Positions 1 to 8,115 of a stretch of 64,000 nt of DNA are shown one piece after another. The position numbers and the translations under genes are program-made. The DNA is from Bacteroidia bacterium (GTDB taxonomy: Bacteria; Bacteroidota; Bacteroidia; J057; JADKCL01), in assembly GCA_020635905.1 (NCBI GenBank), contig JACJYV010000010.1, forward strand, positions 124,001-188,000, written 5' to 3'. Below the pieces are notes generated by a model that searched no databases, was not told the DNA's origin, and saw nothing but the letters and a program-made list of their open reading frames with translations. Within the stretch, counting starts at the first letter, position 1. The number at the start of each line of letters is the position of its first letter.

Positions 1-142
1 CGCCGTATTTATCCAGCGCAACCTGTCCGGCCAGTTGTTCGTCCCATTGTACATCCGCTCCTGCTGCGGCAAAAATGTCTTTGATGGATTGAGTAATTTC
101 GGGTCCGATCCCGTCTCCCGGGATGAGAGTTACAACGCTCAT
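1..142 (-). CDS. Isocitrate dehydrogenase, NAD(P)-dependent (N-terminal 47 residues only)
   Basis: Partial gene running off the left edge. The start is ATG at 142 on the minus strand. The visible N-terminus contains VTLIPGDGIGPEI, the nucleotide/substrate-binding signature of the isocitrate/isopropylmalate dehydrogenase family, which decarboxylates beta-hydroxyacids using NAD(P). The stretch after it (DVQWDEQLAGQVALDKYG) resembles the Idh3-like NAD-dependent isocitrate dehydrogenases more than LeuB, but too little is visible to exclude 3-isopropylmalate dehydrogenase. It starts 10 bases after the nusB stop, so it is probably the third gene of a leucine dehydrogenase-nusB-idh transcript. Confidence 0.75.
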   Translation of the reverse strand, partial: MSVVTLIPGDGIGPEITQSIKDIFAAAGADVQWDEQLAGQVALDKYG

Positions 143-152
143 TTAACTGTTA

Positions 153-713
153 TTAATCTTGTGAGTTGGATGGCGGGTTTTTAGAAATTCTTTTCCTTTT
201 TCCTTTAAACTGGGGTGCAGGTGCCCGACGGGTGCTTTCTTCCACCAGGCCACGGCCTGATTTGTTGATGCCGCCCGTTTCCTTGAACTCGCTGTAGAGG
301 CTGTCGAGGATACCGTTGATGAATTTACTGCTTTTGGGAGTGCTGAATTTCTTGGCAATCTCGAGATATTCGTTGATGGTCACCTTGATCGGAATCTCCT
401 CAAAGGTGAGCATTTCGCAAATCCCCATTTGCATCAAAATCCGGTCGATGAGGGCAATCCGCTCCAGTTCCCAGTTTTCGGCCTTGGATTGAATGTACTC
501 ATCAAATTCCTCGTGACGCTCGATCGTTACATAAAACAGCGTGGAAAGGAGGCGGTAATCACCTTCTTCGCCTTTTTGTCGCTCGTTATCATGAATTTCC
601 TGGGCGAAATCGCGCAGGTTATGATCAAAAGCCTCAGCAGGGCTGTAACCTGAAGTGTACCAGGCATATACTGCCTGCATAACTTTGGTTCGTATTTGTC
701 TCCTTGTAATCAT
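153..713 (-). CDS. nusB: Transcription antitermination factor NusB
   Basis: NusB pairs with NusE (S10) on boxA RNA in rRNA leaders and in lambda-type antitermination complexes. The 186-residue product starts MITRRQIRTKVMQAVYAW, the typical NusB N-terminal helix, and contains the conserved C-terminal segments IDRILMQMGICEML and INEYLEIAKKFSTPKSSKFI. That second block, ending in F(I/V)NGILD, is diagnostic. Beyond residue 150 there is a basic, Ser/Pro/Lys-rich tail of about 35 residues, longer than the compact E. coli protein (139 residues) and common in Bacteroidota. The gene lies 43 bases after the leucine dehydrogenase stop and 10 bases before the isocitrate dehydrogenase start, in the same direction, so co-transcription is likely. 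Confidence 0.93.
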   Translation of the reverse strand: MITRRQIRTKVMQAVYAWYTSGYSPAEAFDHNLRDFAQEIHDNERQKGEEGDYRLLSTLFYVTIERHEEFDEYIQSKAENWELERIALIDRILMQMGICEMLTFEEIPIKVTINEYLEIAKKFSTPKSSKFINGILDSLYSEFKETGGINKSGRGLVEESTRRAPAPQFKGKRKRISKNPPSNSQD

Positions 714-756
714 CTGTCAATGAACAAAAGCAAGTAAATTTACGGATCGAAAATGC

Positions 757-1866
757 TTATTTATACAGCCTCAGGCGTCCCACTTCGTCAATCCGCTTTT
801 GGGCGAGAATGATGGAAGCTTCAGAGGTGGTAATCTGGTTGGCAGCAGCGTAATCGTAGATTTTGAGGGTGGTATCGTAGATACCCGTGGCTTTGGCCAT
901 GGCCCTTTCACGATTATAGCCTTCCAGCTCTGTATAAACATTGATAAGGCCACCTGCATTGATCACAAAGTCAGGGGCGTAAAGAATTCCTCTTTCCTGA
1001 AGGCGGCGGGCGTCTTCCACTTCGTTGAGAAGCTGGTTGTTGGCCGCACCAGCGATGATGCTCACATTCAGGCCGGGAATGGTGTCCTGGTTGACGGTTG
1101 CACCCAGTGCGCAGGGAGCGTAGATGTCGGCGTGCATGGTATAAACCTGCTCAGCGCTGATCACATTCACTCCAAAATCAGCCACAACTTTGGCGATTTT
1201 ATCTTCGAAGATGTCGAATACGTAGGTATCTGCTCCTTCTTCTTTCAGGTGTCCGCAGAGGTAGTACCCTACGTTTCCAACACCCTGAACGATCACTTTT
1301 TTACCGGAAAGGCTGTCGCTGCCGGTCAGTTTTTGCATGGAGGCTTTCATGCCCAGGTAGGTACCGTAAGCGGTAACGGGCGAAGGATCACCAGAGCCGC
1401 CCATGGCCACGGGGATACCCGTAACGTGGGGAGTTTCCATTCTGATCCACTCCATATCCTGGGTTGAAGTTCCCACATCTTCAGCAGTGATGTATTTTCC
1501 GCCCAGGTTATTCACAAATTTTCCAAAGCGACGCATGAATGCTTCGCTTTTCATGGATCTGGAATCTCCCAGAATTACGGCTTTACCACCTCCCAGATTC
1601 AGGCCTGAGATGGCAGCTTTGAAGCTCATTCCTCTGGAAAGACGCAAAACATCTTTCAGTGCATCCAGGTCAGATGCGTAAGTCCACATTCTGGTGCCGC
1701 CCAGGGCAGGACCCAGAGTGGTATTGTGAACCCCAATGATTGCTTTCAGTCCGGTTTCATTGTCCGAACAAAACAATACCTGCTCATGCCCCAATTCAGT
1801 TACAGGACCAAAAACTGCTTGACCCTTGGAATCGGATACCGGAATTACGTTTTTTACTTCAACCAT
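757..1866 (-). CDS. Leucine dehydrogenase-like amino acid dehydrogenase (Glu/Leu/Phe/Val family)
   Basis: Oxidatively deaminates branched-chain amino acids to 2-oxo acids with NAD in the cytoplasm. The sequence shows the family's substrate-site segment NTTLGPALGGTRMW, the catalytic-lysine block GMSFKAAISGLNLGGGKAVI, and a Rossmann nucleotide-binding motif VIVQGVGNVGYYL. AGAANNQLL near the C-terminal part is also typical. With the ATG at 1866 the protein has 369 residues, close to characterised leucine dehydrogenases (about 364). An in-frame ATG at 1914 would add 16 residues (MQNLTWGDSLQNFEKF) without recognisable homology. Substrate preference (Leu versus Val or Phe) cannot be settled from sequence alone. 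It heads the leftward cluster with nusB. Confidence 0.88.
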   Translation of the reverse strand: MVEVKNVIPVSDSKGQAVFGPVTELGHEQVLFCSDNETGLKAIIGVHNTTLGPALGGTRMWTYASDLDALKDVLRLSRGMSFKAAISGLNLGGGKAVILGDSRSMKSEAFMRRFGKFVNNLGGKYITAEDVGTSTQDMEWIRMETPHVTGIPVAMGGSGDPSPVTAYGTYLGMKASMQKLTGSDSLSGKKVIVQGVGNVGYYLCGHLKEEGADTYVFDIFEDKIAKVVADFGVNVISAEQVYTMHADIYAPCALGATVNQDTIPGLNVSIIAGAANNQLLNEVEDARRLQERGILYAPDFVINAGGLINVYTELEGYNRERAMAKATGIYDTTLKIYDYAAANQITTSEASIILAQKRIDEVGRLRLYK

Positions 1867-2024
1867 AAACTTTTCAAAGTTCTGCAGGGAATCTCCCCAA
1901 GTCAAATTCTGCACAAATTTAAGAATACTTTTTACAAAGTAAACTAAACCTTGAATCCCTTGAAAAACTTCTTTTATGCCCCAATTTTGGCGATGTTTTG
2001 TTAGGTATTTCTGCGCGGAAGCCC

Positions 2025-2032
2025 TATTTTTG
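2025..2032 (+). promoter_or_regulatory. Candidate Bacteroidota -7 box for the thrS-infC-rpmI-rplT operon
   Basis: TATTTTTG matches the Bacteroidota sigma-ABfr -7 consensus TAnnTTTG exactly and lies 29 bases upstream of the thrS ATG. A TTTG at 1997-2000 could be the -33 box, but the 24-base spacing is longer than the usual 19-21. Confidence 0.4.
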
Positions 2033-2061
2033 CCTTCCTGAATTAAAAAATTATCAAAAAC

Positions 2062-4020
2062 ATGGTAACCATCACCTTACCCGATAGTAGCCAAAGGCAG
2101 TATGATGCCGGGGTTACTGGTATGGAAATTGCCCAAAGTATCAGCGAAGGACTGGCCAGAAATGCCATTTCTATTTCCGTCAACGGAGATTTGTGGGATC
2201 TTTCCCGCCCGATTGATACAGATTCCACGGTTGCCATCCACTCCTGGCGCGACGACGAAGGGAAATACGCCTTCTGGCACTCCTCAGCCCACATTCTGGC
2301 CGAGGCCATTGAAGCCCTTTTCCCCGGGGTAAAGCTGGCTATCGGCCCTCCCATTGAAAATGGCTTTTATTACGACATTGATTTTGCCGGTCATAATTTC
2401 TCTTCAGATGATTTTGCCCGTATTGAAGCCAAATTTCTGGAACTGGCCCGTGGGGGAGAGGTGTTTGAAAGAAAGAGCATTTCCAAAGCTGATGCCCTTG
2501 CCTTTTATAAGGAGCGCAATAATCAATATAAAGTCGAATTGATTGAGGCTCTGGAAGACGGGCAAATCACCTTTTATTACTCTGGAAATTTCATTGACCT
2601 GTGCCGCGGCCCTCACGTCCCTGATTCCCGCATGATCAAGGCCGTGAAGTTGATGAAAACCGCGGGCGCTTACTGGCGGGGCGATGAAAAACGCGAGCAG
2701 CTGACCCGTATTTACGGCATTTCCTTCCCCAAGCAAAAGGATCTGACCGAGTACCTGGAAATGCTGGAGGAAGCCAAAAACCGCGACCACCGCAAACTGG
2801 GTAAGGAACTGGAATTGTTTGCCTTTTCAGAGAAAGTGGGCATGGGACTTCCCCTCTGGTTGCCCAACGGCGCCAAATTGCGGGCCAGCCTCGAAAGTTT
2901 CCTGAAAAACAAACAAATGGAAGCTGGCTACGAACCCGTAATCACTCCTCACATTGGTAAAAAAGACCTCTATGTGACCTCTGGTCACTATGAAAAATAC
3001 GGGAAAGATTCCTTTCAGCCCATTCACACGCCCCACGAGGACGAGGAATACCTGCTGAAACCCATGAATTGCCCCCACCACTGCGAAATTTACAAGCTGA
3101 AGCCCCGCTCATACCGCGATCTGCCCATTCGTTTTGCCGAATTTGGCACGGTTTACCGCTATGAGCAGCACGGCGAATTGCACGGATTGCTCCGTGTACG
3201 TGGCTTTACCCAGGACGATGCCCACCTTTTCTGCCGTCCGGATCAGGTGAAGGACGAATTCAAGAAGGTAATTGATCTGGTGTTGTATATCTTCAGAACC
3301 CTGGGTTTTAATGATTTCATGGCTCAGATCTCCCTGCGCGATCCTCAGAAAAAGGAAAAATATTTCGGGGAAGACGAGCAGTGGGAAAAGGCTGAATCGG
3401 CCATCATTGAAGCTGCGGCTGAAAAGAATTTGCGTACCGTGACCGAGTTGGGCGAGGCGGCTTTTTACGGACCCAAGCTCGACTTTATGGTTCGCGACGC
3501 CCTTGGCCGCAAATGGCAGTTGGGAACCATTCAGGTTGATTATCAGTTGCCTGAGCGCTTCGAACTGGAATACATGGGCGCAGATAACCAGAAGCATCGT
3601 CCCGTGATGATCCACCGCGCACCCTTTGGCTCCATGGAGCGTTTTGTGGCCGTATTGCTCGAGCACACGGGCGGCAGACTGCCTCTCTGGCTGGCTACTG
3701 AGCAGGTTTACATCCTGCCTGTAACAGAAAGATTCAATAATTATGCGGAGAATGTTTCAAAAGTTTTGAAAAATTCCGATATTCGTCCCCTCGTTGACGG
3801 GCGGAACGAAACGATCGGTAAAAAGATCCGTGAAGCCGAAATGAAAAAGATACCCTACATGCTGATTGTGGGCGAAGCTGAAGAACTGAATAATACTGTT
3901 TCAATTCGGAAGCACCAGATGGGCGATCAGGGTACTGTTTCAGTTAACGAATTTATTCAAATGATCGGGCAAGAGATTGAACGGTCATTATCACCAATAA
4001 AAGAAGAAGAACATAACTAA
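2062..4020 (+). CDS. thrS: Threonyl-tRNA synthetase
   Basis: Charges tRNA-Thr in the cytoplasm. The 652-residue protein has the full four-domain plan. A TGS domain occupies about residues 1-62. The editing domain has the zinc-type HSSAHILAEAIEALFPG motif near residue 73 and CRGPHVPDS near 182. The class II catalytic core includes MNCPHHCEIY, FRFAEFGTVYRYEQ-like motif 2 with RVRGFTQDDAHLFC, and motif 3 HRAPFGSMERF. A HGTP anticodon-binding domain follows from about residue 545. Length equals the usual 640-650. The start ATG at 2062 has no Shine-Dalgarno sequence, as usual in this phylum. Its last codons overlap the inferred AUA start of infC, so translation of the two is probably coupled. Confidence 0.97.
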   Translation: MVTITLPDSSQRQYDAGVTGMEIAQSISEGLARNAISISVNGDLWDLSRPIDTDSTVAIHSWRDDEGKYAFWHSSAHILAEAIEALFPGVKLAIGPPIENGFYYDIDFAGHNFSSDDFARIEAKFLELARGGEVFERKSISKADALAFYKERNNQYKVELIEALEDGQITFYYSGNFIDLCRGPHVPDSRMIKAVKLMKTAGAYWRGDEKREQLTRIYGISFPKQKDLTEYLEMLEEAKNRDHRKLGKELELFAFSEKVGMGLPLWLPNGAKLRASLESFLKNKQMEAGYEPVITPHIGKKDLYVTSGHYEKYGKDSFQPIHTPHEDEEYLLKPMNCPHHCEIYKLKPRSYRDLPIRFAEFGTVYRYEQHGELHGLLRVRGFTQDDAHLFCRPDQVKDEFKKVIDLVLYIFRTLGFNDFMAQISLRDPQKKEKYFGEDEQWEKAESAIIEAAAEKNLRTVTELGEAAFYGPKLDFMVRDALGRKWQLGTIQVDYQLPERFELEYMGADNQKHRPVMIHRAPFGSMERFVAVLLEHTGGRLPLWLATEQVYILPVTERFNNYAENVSKVLKNSDIRPLVDGRNETIGKKIREAEMKKIPYMLIVGEAEELNNTVSIRKHQMGDQGTVSVNEFIQMIGQEIERSLSPIKEEEHN

Positions 4021-4579
4021 GAAAAAAACAGAAGGACGCGGTTCCAGAGTAGAACGTTTCACTCACCGCATGAACTGGAACATTCGTTCCCAGGAAGTCC
4101 GTATCGTAGGTAGCGAGGAAGAGGACAAAAATGGCGTCTTCCCAACTCAGGTTGCCTTGCGCATGGCAGAGGAAATGGGGGTTGATCTGGTTGAGATCAA
4201 CGAAACCCAGAATCCTCCCATTTGCCGTTTGATCGAGTACTCAAAATTCAAGTACGACCTCAAAAAGAAGCAAAAGGAAGCCAAAGCCAAGCAACATGTT
4301 ACCCAAATGAAAGAGATCAGATTCGGCCCGAACACGGACGAACACGATTTCAATTTCAAACTGCGTCACGCAGAGAAATTCCTGCAGGAGGGCAACAAAA
4401 TCAAGGCTTATGTTCATTTCCGGGGCAGGAGCATCATTTACAAGGACCAGGGAAAAAAGGTGTTGCTGGAATTTGCCACCGCCCTCGAGGAACTGGCCAA
4501 AGTAGAAATGCTGCCTGTAATGGAAGGGAAAAGGATGCACATTATCCTCTCTCCCAAAGCAATTCCCAAGAAAAAATAG
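4013..4579 (+). CDS. infC: Translation initiation factor IF-3 with a probable AUA start codon
   Basis: IF-3 binds the 30S subunit and proofreads initiator tRNA and start codon. The product contains the IF-3 blocks EVRIVGSEE, LVEINETQNPPICRLIEYSKF, IRFGPNTDEHDFNFKLRHAEKFL and a C-terminal KRMHIILSPK. The first in-frame ATG (4070) lies inside the conserved N-terminal helix (HRMNWNIRSQEVRIV, matching the family's HRIN..I), so it cannot be the true start. Upstream to the in-frame stop at 3998 there is no ATG, GTG or TTG; the only plausible start is ATA at 4013-4015, preceded by an AAGAAGAAGAA run. That gives 188 residues. A rare start codon lets IF-3 repress its own synthesis, as with AUU in E. 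coli. It overlaps the thrS stop by 8 bases. Confidence 0.92.
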   Translation: MTKKKTEGRGSRVERFTHRMNWNIRSQEVRIVGSEEEDKNGVFPTQVALRMAEEMGVDLVEINETQNPPICRLIEYSKFKYDLKKKQKEAKAKQHVTQMKEIRFGPNTDEHDFNFKLRHAEKFLQEGNKIKAYVHFRGRSIIYKDQGKKVLLEFATALEELAKVEMLPVMEGKRMHIILSPKAIPKKK

Positions 4580-4605
4580 TACTGATTGATAAACAGCATA
4601 GTGTT

Positions 4606-4800
4606 ATGCCAAAAATGAAAACCAAATCCGCGGCTTCAAAGCGTATTAAAATTACCGCCACGGGAAAAATGAAAAGGAAGCGTGCATTCCACAGCCACAT
4701 CCTGACGAAGAAAACAGTGAAGCAAAAGCGCCGTCTGCGTACTGCAACCCTGATCGACTCCACGGATGAAGGACGTTTTGCCCGCATGATCCAACCTTAA
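4606..4800 (+). CDS. rpmI: 50S ribosomal protein L35
   Basis: Structural protein of the large ribosomal subunit. The 64-residue product starts MPKMKTKSAASKRIKITATG, the canonical L35 N-terminus, and is strongly basic (KMKRKRAFHSHILTKKTVKQKRRLR). Length is normal (about 65). It sits 26 bases after infC and 68 bases before rplT, the standard infC-rpmI-rplT order in which L20 usually represses the operon. No Shine-Dalgarno sequence is visible before the ATG at 4606. Confidence 0.96.
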   Translation: MPKMKTKSAASKRIKITATGKMKRKRAFHSHILTKKTVKQKRRLRTATLIDSTDEGRFARMIQP

Positions 4801-4868
4801 TCTTATTGTTAAACATAGGCCAGGTCCTGAAGTGCATTTTGCCACCTGAACCTTAAAACAAAAAATTT

Positions 4869-5327
4869 ATGCCTCGTTCAGTAAATACGGTAGCCTCCCG
4901 TAGAAGAAGGAAAAAAATCCTGAAGTTGGCCAAAGGCTATTTCGGGAGAAAGAAAAATGTGTGGACAGTAGCGAAAAACCAGGTAGAAAAAGGCTGGTTG
5001 TACGCTTACCGCGACCGCAAAAACCGCAAACGTGAATTCCGCGCCCTCTGGATCCAGCGTATCAACGCTGCTGCCCGTCTGCACGGAGTTTCCTACTCAA
5101 GCCTCATGGGCATGCTCAAAACCAAAGGTATCGACCTGAACCGTAAGGTGCTCGCCGACCTGGCTATGAACCATCCTGAAGCTTTCAAAGCAGTGGTTGA
5201 CATGGCACAAAACGCCAAAGCCCCCGTGGCCAAACCTGCTGCTCCTCAGGCTCCTGCCAAACCCGCTCCTGCTCCCAAGCCTGAGCCAGTGGTTGTGGCT
5301 GAGACCACAAACGACGAAGAAGAATAA
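4869..5327 (+). CDS. rplT: 50S ribosomal protein L20 with an Ala/Pro-rich C-terminal extension
   Basis: Assembles early on 23S rRNA and is the usual autorepressor of infC-rpmI-rplT. Residues 1-115 are a complete L20: PRSVNTVASRRRRKKILKLA at the start, then AKGYFGRKKNVWTVAKNQV, RDRKNRKREFRALWIQRINA and SYSSLMGMLKTKGIDLNRKVLADLA. The family normally ends near residue 115-118; here a low-complexity tail of about 35 residues follows (APVAKPAAPQAPAKPAPAPK then an acidic NDEEE end). Such tails occur on some Bacteroidota ribosomal proteins, but their role is unknown. A strong hairpin terminator follows 24 bases after the stop. Confidence 0.95.
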   Translation: MPRSVNTVASRRRRKKILKLAKGYFGRKKNVWTVAKNQVEKGWLYAYRDRKNRKREFRALWIQRINAAARLHGVSYSSLMGMLKTKGIDLNRKVLADLAMNHPEAFKAVVDMAQNAKAPVAKPAAPQAPAKPAPAPKPEPVVVAETTNDEEE

Positions 5328-5350
5328 AAGCTTCGCTTAAAATCATAGAA

Positions 5351-5378
5351 AATGGGGTCAATTGGCCCCATTTTTTTT
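5351..5378 (+). terminator. Rho-independent terminator of the thrS-rplT operon
   Basis: AATGGGG at 5351-5357 pairs with CCCCATT at 5366-5372, with an 8-base loop. A run of eight to ten T residues ends at 5378. It begins 23 bases after the rplT stop. Confidence 0.85.
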
Positions 5379-5484
5379 GCTATTTTGGGAATGAATAAGG
5401 GAAAGTCACATAATTCACCTCCGGCCGATTTGTGCTGGCATAATAATTGATAGATTTACCGCAGGAAAACCAAATTCTTAGTCC

Positions 5485-6207
5485 ATGAAAAAAATACACT
5501 TCCTCTTTGTTGCCGTAATGGTCACCCTCTTTTTCAGTTGCGAAACCCTGAATCAGGTAGCGAAAACCGTGACAACTCCCACTGCAACGGGACCCACCAT
5601 TACAGAAATCATTTCCGGCCTCAAACAGGCGCTGGAAATTGGCACCAATAACTCCACCAAAATGCTCAGCGCACCAGACGGGTACTTCAAAGATCCTTTG
5701 GTTAAAATTCCTTTTCCTCCCGATGCCCAGAAAGTGGCCAATACCCTCAACGACATTGGGGCAGGCGCTCTGGTGGATGAATTTGTGAAACTGATGAACC
5801 GTGGCGCAGAAGATGCCGCTTCACAGGCTGGGCCTATTTTTGTGAATGCGATCAAAGGCATGACCATCGACGATGCCAAAGGCATTCTGTTTGGGGCAGA
5901 TAATGCTGCCACAGAGTATTTCAAAGGCAAAACCCGTCCCCAGTTGTACGACCTTTTTTATCCCAGGATCAAATCTTCCCTGGATAAGATTGGTGCAACC
6001 AAAGCCTGGACTGATGTGACCACCCGTTATAATAAAATCCCCCTGGTGACTCCTGTGAACACAGATGTGACCTCATTTGCCACCAATAAAGGCCTTGACG
6101 GACTGTTCCTGAAAATTCAGGGAGAGGAAGCCAAGATCCGCAAGGATCCCGTGGCCCGGGTTTCTGATTTGCTGAAAAAGGTATTCGGCGAATTGGATAA
6201 GAAGTAA
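5485..6207 (+). CDS. DUF4197 family lipoprotein
   Basis: A 240-residue envelope protein of unknown role. The N-terminus MKKIHFLFVAVMVTLFFSC is a lipoprotein signal peptide whose lipobox cysteine is residue 19. The mature part matches the DUF4197 pattern: an ITEIISGLKQALEIGTNNS segment followed by a helix-rich body with KIPFPPDAQKVANTLNDIG and later FKGKTRPQLYDLFYPRIKSS. This family occurs in many Gram-negative bacteria and has no established function. The gene is monocistronic, bounded by a terminator on each side; the downstream terminator is also the landing site of a group II intron. Confidence 0.85.
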   Translation: MKKIHFLFVAVMVTLFFSCETLNQVAKTVTTPTATGPTITEIISGLKQALEIGTNNSTKMLSAPDGYFKDPLVKIPFPPDAQKVANTLNDIGAGALVDEFVKLMNRGAEDAASQAGPIFVNAIKGMTIDDAKGILFGADNAATEYFKGKTRPQLYDLFYPRIKSSLDKIGATKAWTDVTTRYNKIPLVTPVNTDVTSFATNKGLDGLFLKIQGEEAKIRKDPVARVSDLLKKVFGELDKK

Positions 6208-6228
6208 TTGAATGAAAGATATTCTGAG

Positions 6229-6257
6229 AAAGGTCGGCCAGGTGCCGACCTTTTTTG
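6229..6257 (+). terminator. Rho-independent terminator of the DUF4197 gene and intron target hairpin
   Basis: AAGGTCGGC at about 6230-6238 pairs with GCCGACCTT ending at 6252 around a short CAGGT loop, then TTTTTT. The group IIC intron starts four bases after the T run, which is the normal IIC insertion position. Confidence 0.88.
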
Positions 6258-6748
6258 TTGGTGCGCCCGGCATGGCGCGTTACTATAGGGTGTAAGCCCC
6301 GAACACGCCCGTCAGGGGGAAGTGTTAGCCGGACGGCAAGGGTGTCCTTCGAGAGGAGGAATCTGAAGGAAGCCGCAGGCAAATCGCTGGCCCGACGAAC
6401 AGAAATCGCATAATAGGCCAAACTGCTGGGTTAGGCGGCCAATATCGTCAAAGCCCTATCCCTGTCCGGAAAGCAGTTGGGTATATGCGGCGGGCATAAG
6501 CGTGAAAGTAACGCGTCTTACCCGGGGATATCCGAGGTGCAGTTCTGTCTGAACCCGCGGTTCTCAGTAAAGAGGGGCGTGAATGCACCGGGAAGTCAGC
6601 CGAGGCCATAGTAGGTTTTCGACCAAAACCGAAGGGCCGAACCTAAAGATTAGAGGAATATGGACCTAATTCAGGAAATGGAAGCAGAAGCAGTCACTTA
6701 CTTTGGAATAAGTAAGGCTCATGGATTTGGTAGTACCGACCGGAAGTT

Positions 6749-6755
6749 GGGAGGT
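6749..6755 (+). promoter_or_regulatory. Strong Shine-Dalgarno sequence before the intron maturase
   Basis: GGGAGGT ends five bases before the maturase ATG at 6761. The native genes of this window have no comparable sites, so this supports translation signals inherited with the mobile intron. Confidence 0.6.
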
Positions 6756-6760
6756 CACCT

Positions 6761-8080
6761 ATGAGTGCGTCAAACCAATCCTCGAAGCGGGAATCACCAA
6801 TTCCAGAGGTAAATCAATTGATCGAACGTTTGGTCGAACGCGAGAACATGACCCTTGCCTTCGAAAAGGTATGTTCAAACAAGGGAGCTCCCGGCTGTGA
6901 CGGGATGGAACTAACTGACCTTGAACCCTACCTCCAAAGACAGTGGTCAACTCTAAAAAGCTCCCTGCTTGGAAGCAACTACTACCCTGAAGCAGTATTG
7001 CAGGTCGAAATACGCAAGGAAAGCGGTGGAACCCGCAAACTTGGTATCCCGACGGTAGTAGATCGGCTGATCCAGCAGGGTCTGCACCAGATCCTAAGTC
7101 CGCTTTTCGATCCGCATTTTTCTGACCACAGCTATGGCTTTCGTCCTGGCAAATCGGCAGAACAGGCGGTGGTGCAATCTCAGCAATACATCCTGCAAGG
7201 ATATAACTGGGTGGTAGACATGGATCTGGAAAAGTTCTTTGACGAAGTATCTCACGACGTTCTGATGGGCAAGGTGATGAAAAAGGTGCAGGACAAAGCG
7301 GTCCTGCGATTGATTCGTCGCTACCTTGAAGCCGATGTGATGATAAACGGGAAGCGGGAAGTCCGCCGTAAAGGTGTACCGCAAGGTGGCCCTCTATCGC
7401 CTCTTCTGTCCAACATCCTGCTGGATGATCTGGACAAGGAACTGGAGAAAAGAGGCCATCGCTTCTGCCGGTACGCGGACGACTGCAACATCTATGTTCG
7501 AAGTGCGAGAGCGGGCGAACGAGTGAAAGAGTCGTTGACGGAGTGGCTCCGTAAGCGCCTGAAACTGAAAGTAAATGAAGCCAAGAGCGCCGTAGCCCGT
7601 CCGTGGAAACGGTCCTTTCTTGGATTTACCTTCCTTGCGGACAAACTCAGGCGAATCACGGTGGCGAAGAAATCCATCAAACGCTTCAAGGGTAAAGTAA
7701 AGGAATTACTGCGAAAAGGGAAAGGGCGTAATCTGGGCCGATTCATCGAGGAGGACCTCAATCCTCTGATACGGGGCTGGATCAACTACTTCCGGGCCGC
7801 TCAAACCAAACGCTTTGCCCAGGACCTTGATGAATGGATCAGACATCATTTACGGAAAATCATCTGGCGGCAATGGAAACGAAACTGGACCCGTTACGAA
7901 GGATTGATGAGTCGCGGACTCCCAGAAGACCGGGCAAGGCAATCAGCCTTTAATGGACGCGGTCCCTGGTGGAACTCCGGCGCCAGCCACATGAACCATG
8001 CCTTCCGCAAATCCTACTTCAAAACCTTGAAACTCGTGTCAATGGAAGACCAATTGAATTACTGGAAAGCGAATGTTTAG
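6761..8080 (+). CDS. ltrA: Group II intron reverse transcriptase/maturase
   Basis: The 439-residue intron-encoded protein helps the RNA fold and splice and copies it into DNA at new sites. An RT0/RT1 region covers residues 1-100, then GIPTVVDRLIQQ, SYGFRPGKSAEQAV, and DMDLEKFFDEVSHD with catalytic Asp. KGVPQGGPLSPLLSNILLDD and CRYADDCNIYV provide the catalytic YADD pair. The maturase X domain follows from about residue 310 (LIRGWINYFRAAQ). There is no C-terminal HNH endonuclease, as expected for class C. It ends GPWWNSGASHMNHAF plus about 30 residues, two bases before domain V. All motifs are intact and there is no frameshift. It starts at the ATG behind a good ribosome-binding site. Confidence 0.96.
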   Translation: MSASNQSSKRESPIPEVNQLIERLVERENMTLAFEKVCSNKGAPGCDGMELTDLEPYLQRQWSTLKSSLLGSNYYPEAVLQVEIRKESGGTRKLGIPTVVDRLIQQGLHQILSPLFDPHFSDHSYGFRPGKSAEQAVVQSQQYILQGYNWVVDMDLEKFFDEVSHDVLMGKVMKKVQDKAVLRLIRRYLEADVMINGKREVRRKGVPQGGPLSPLLSNILLDDLDKELEKRGHRFCRYADDCNIYVRSARAGERVKESLTEWLRKRLKLKVNEAKSAVARPWKRSFLGFTFLADKLRRITVAKKSIKRFKGKVKELLRKGKGRNLGRFIEEDLNPLIRGWINYFRAAQTKRFAQDLDEWIRHHLRKIIWRQWKRNWTRYEGLMSRGLPEDRARQSAFNGRGPWWNSGASHMNHAFRKSYFKTLKLVSMEDQLNYWKANV

Positions 8081-8082
8081 GA

Positions 8083-8115
8083 ACCGCCGTGATACGGAAC
8101 CGTACGTCCGGTGGT
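8083..8115 (+). ncRNA. Group II intron domain V (catalytic hairpin)
   Basis: A hairpin with ACCGCCG on one arm and CGGTGGT on the other and internal pairing of TACGG with CCGTA. It lies just after the maturase stop. The CGC triad at its base is the IIC variant of the metal-binding catalytic triad. Confidence 0.88.

Noticed and set aside
6761..8080. Retron or diversity-generating reverse transcriptase
   Set aside because: The RT is flanked by group II intron ribozyme ends, has a maturase domain and the domain V/VI structure; no msr-msd or variable-repeat/template-repeat pair is visible.
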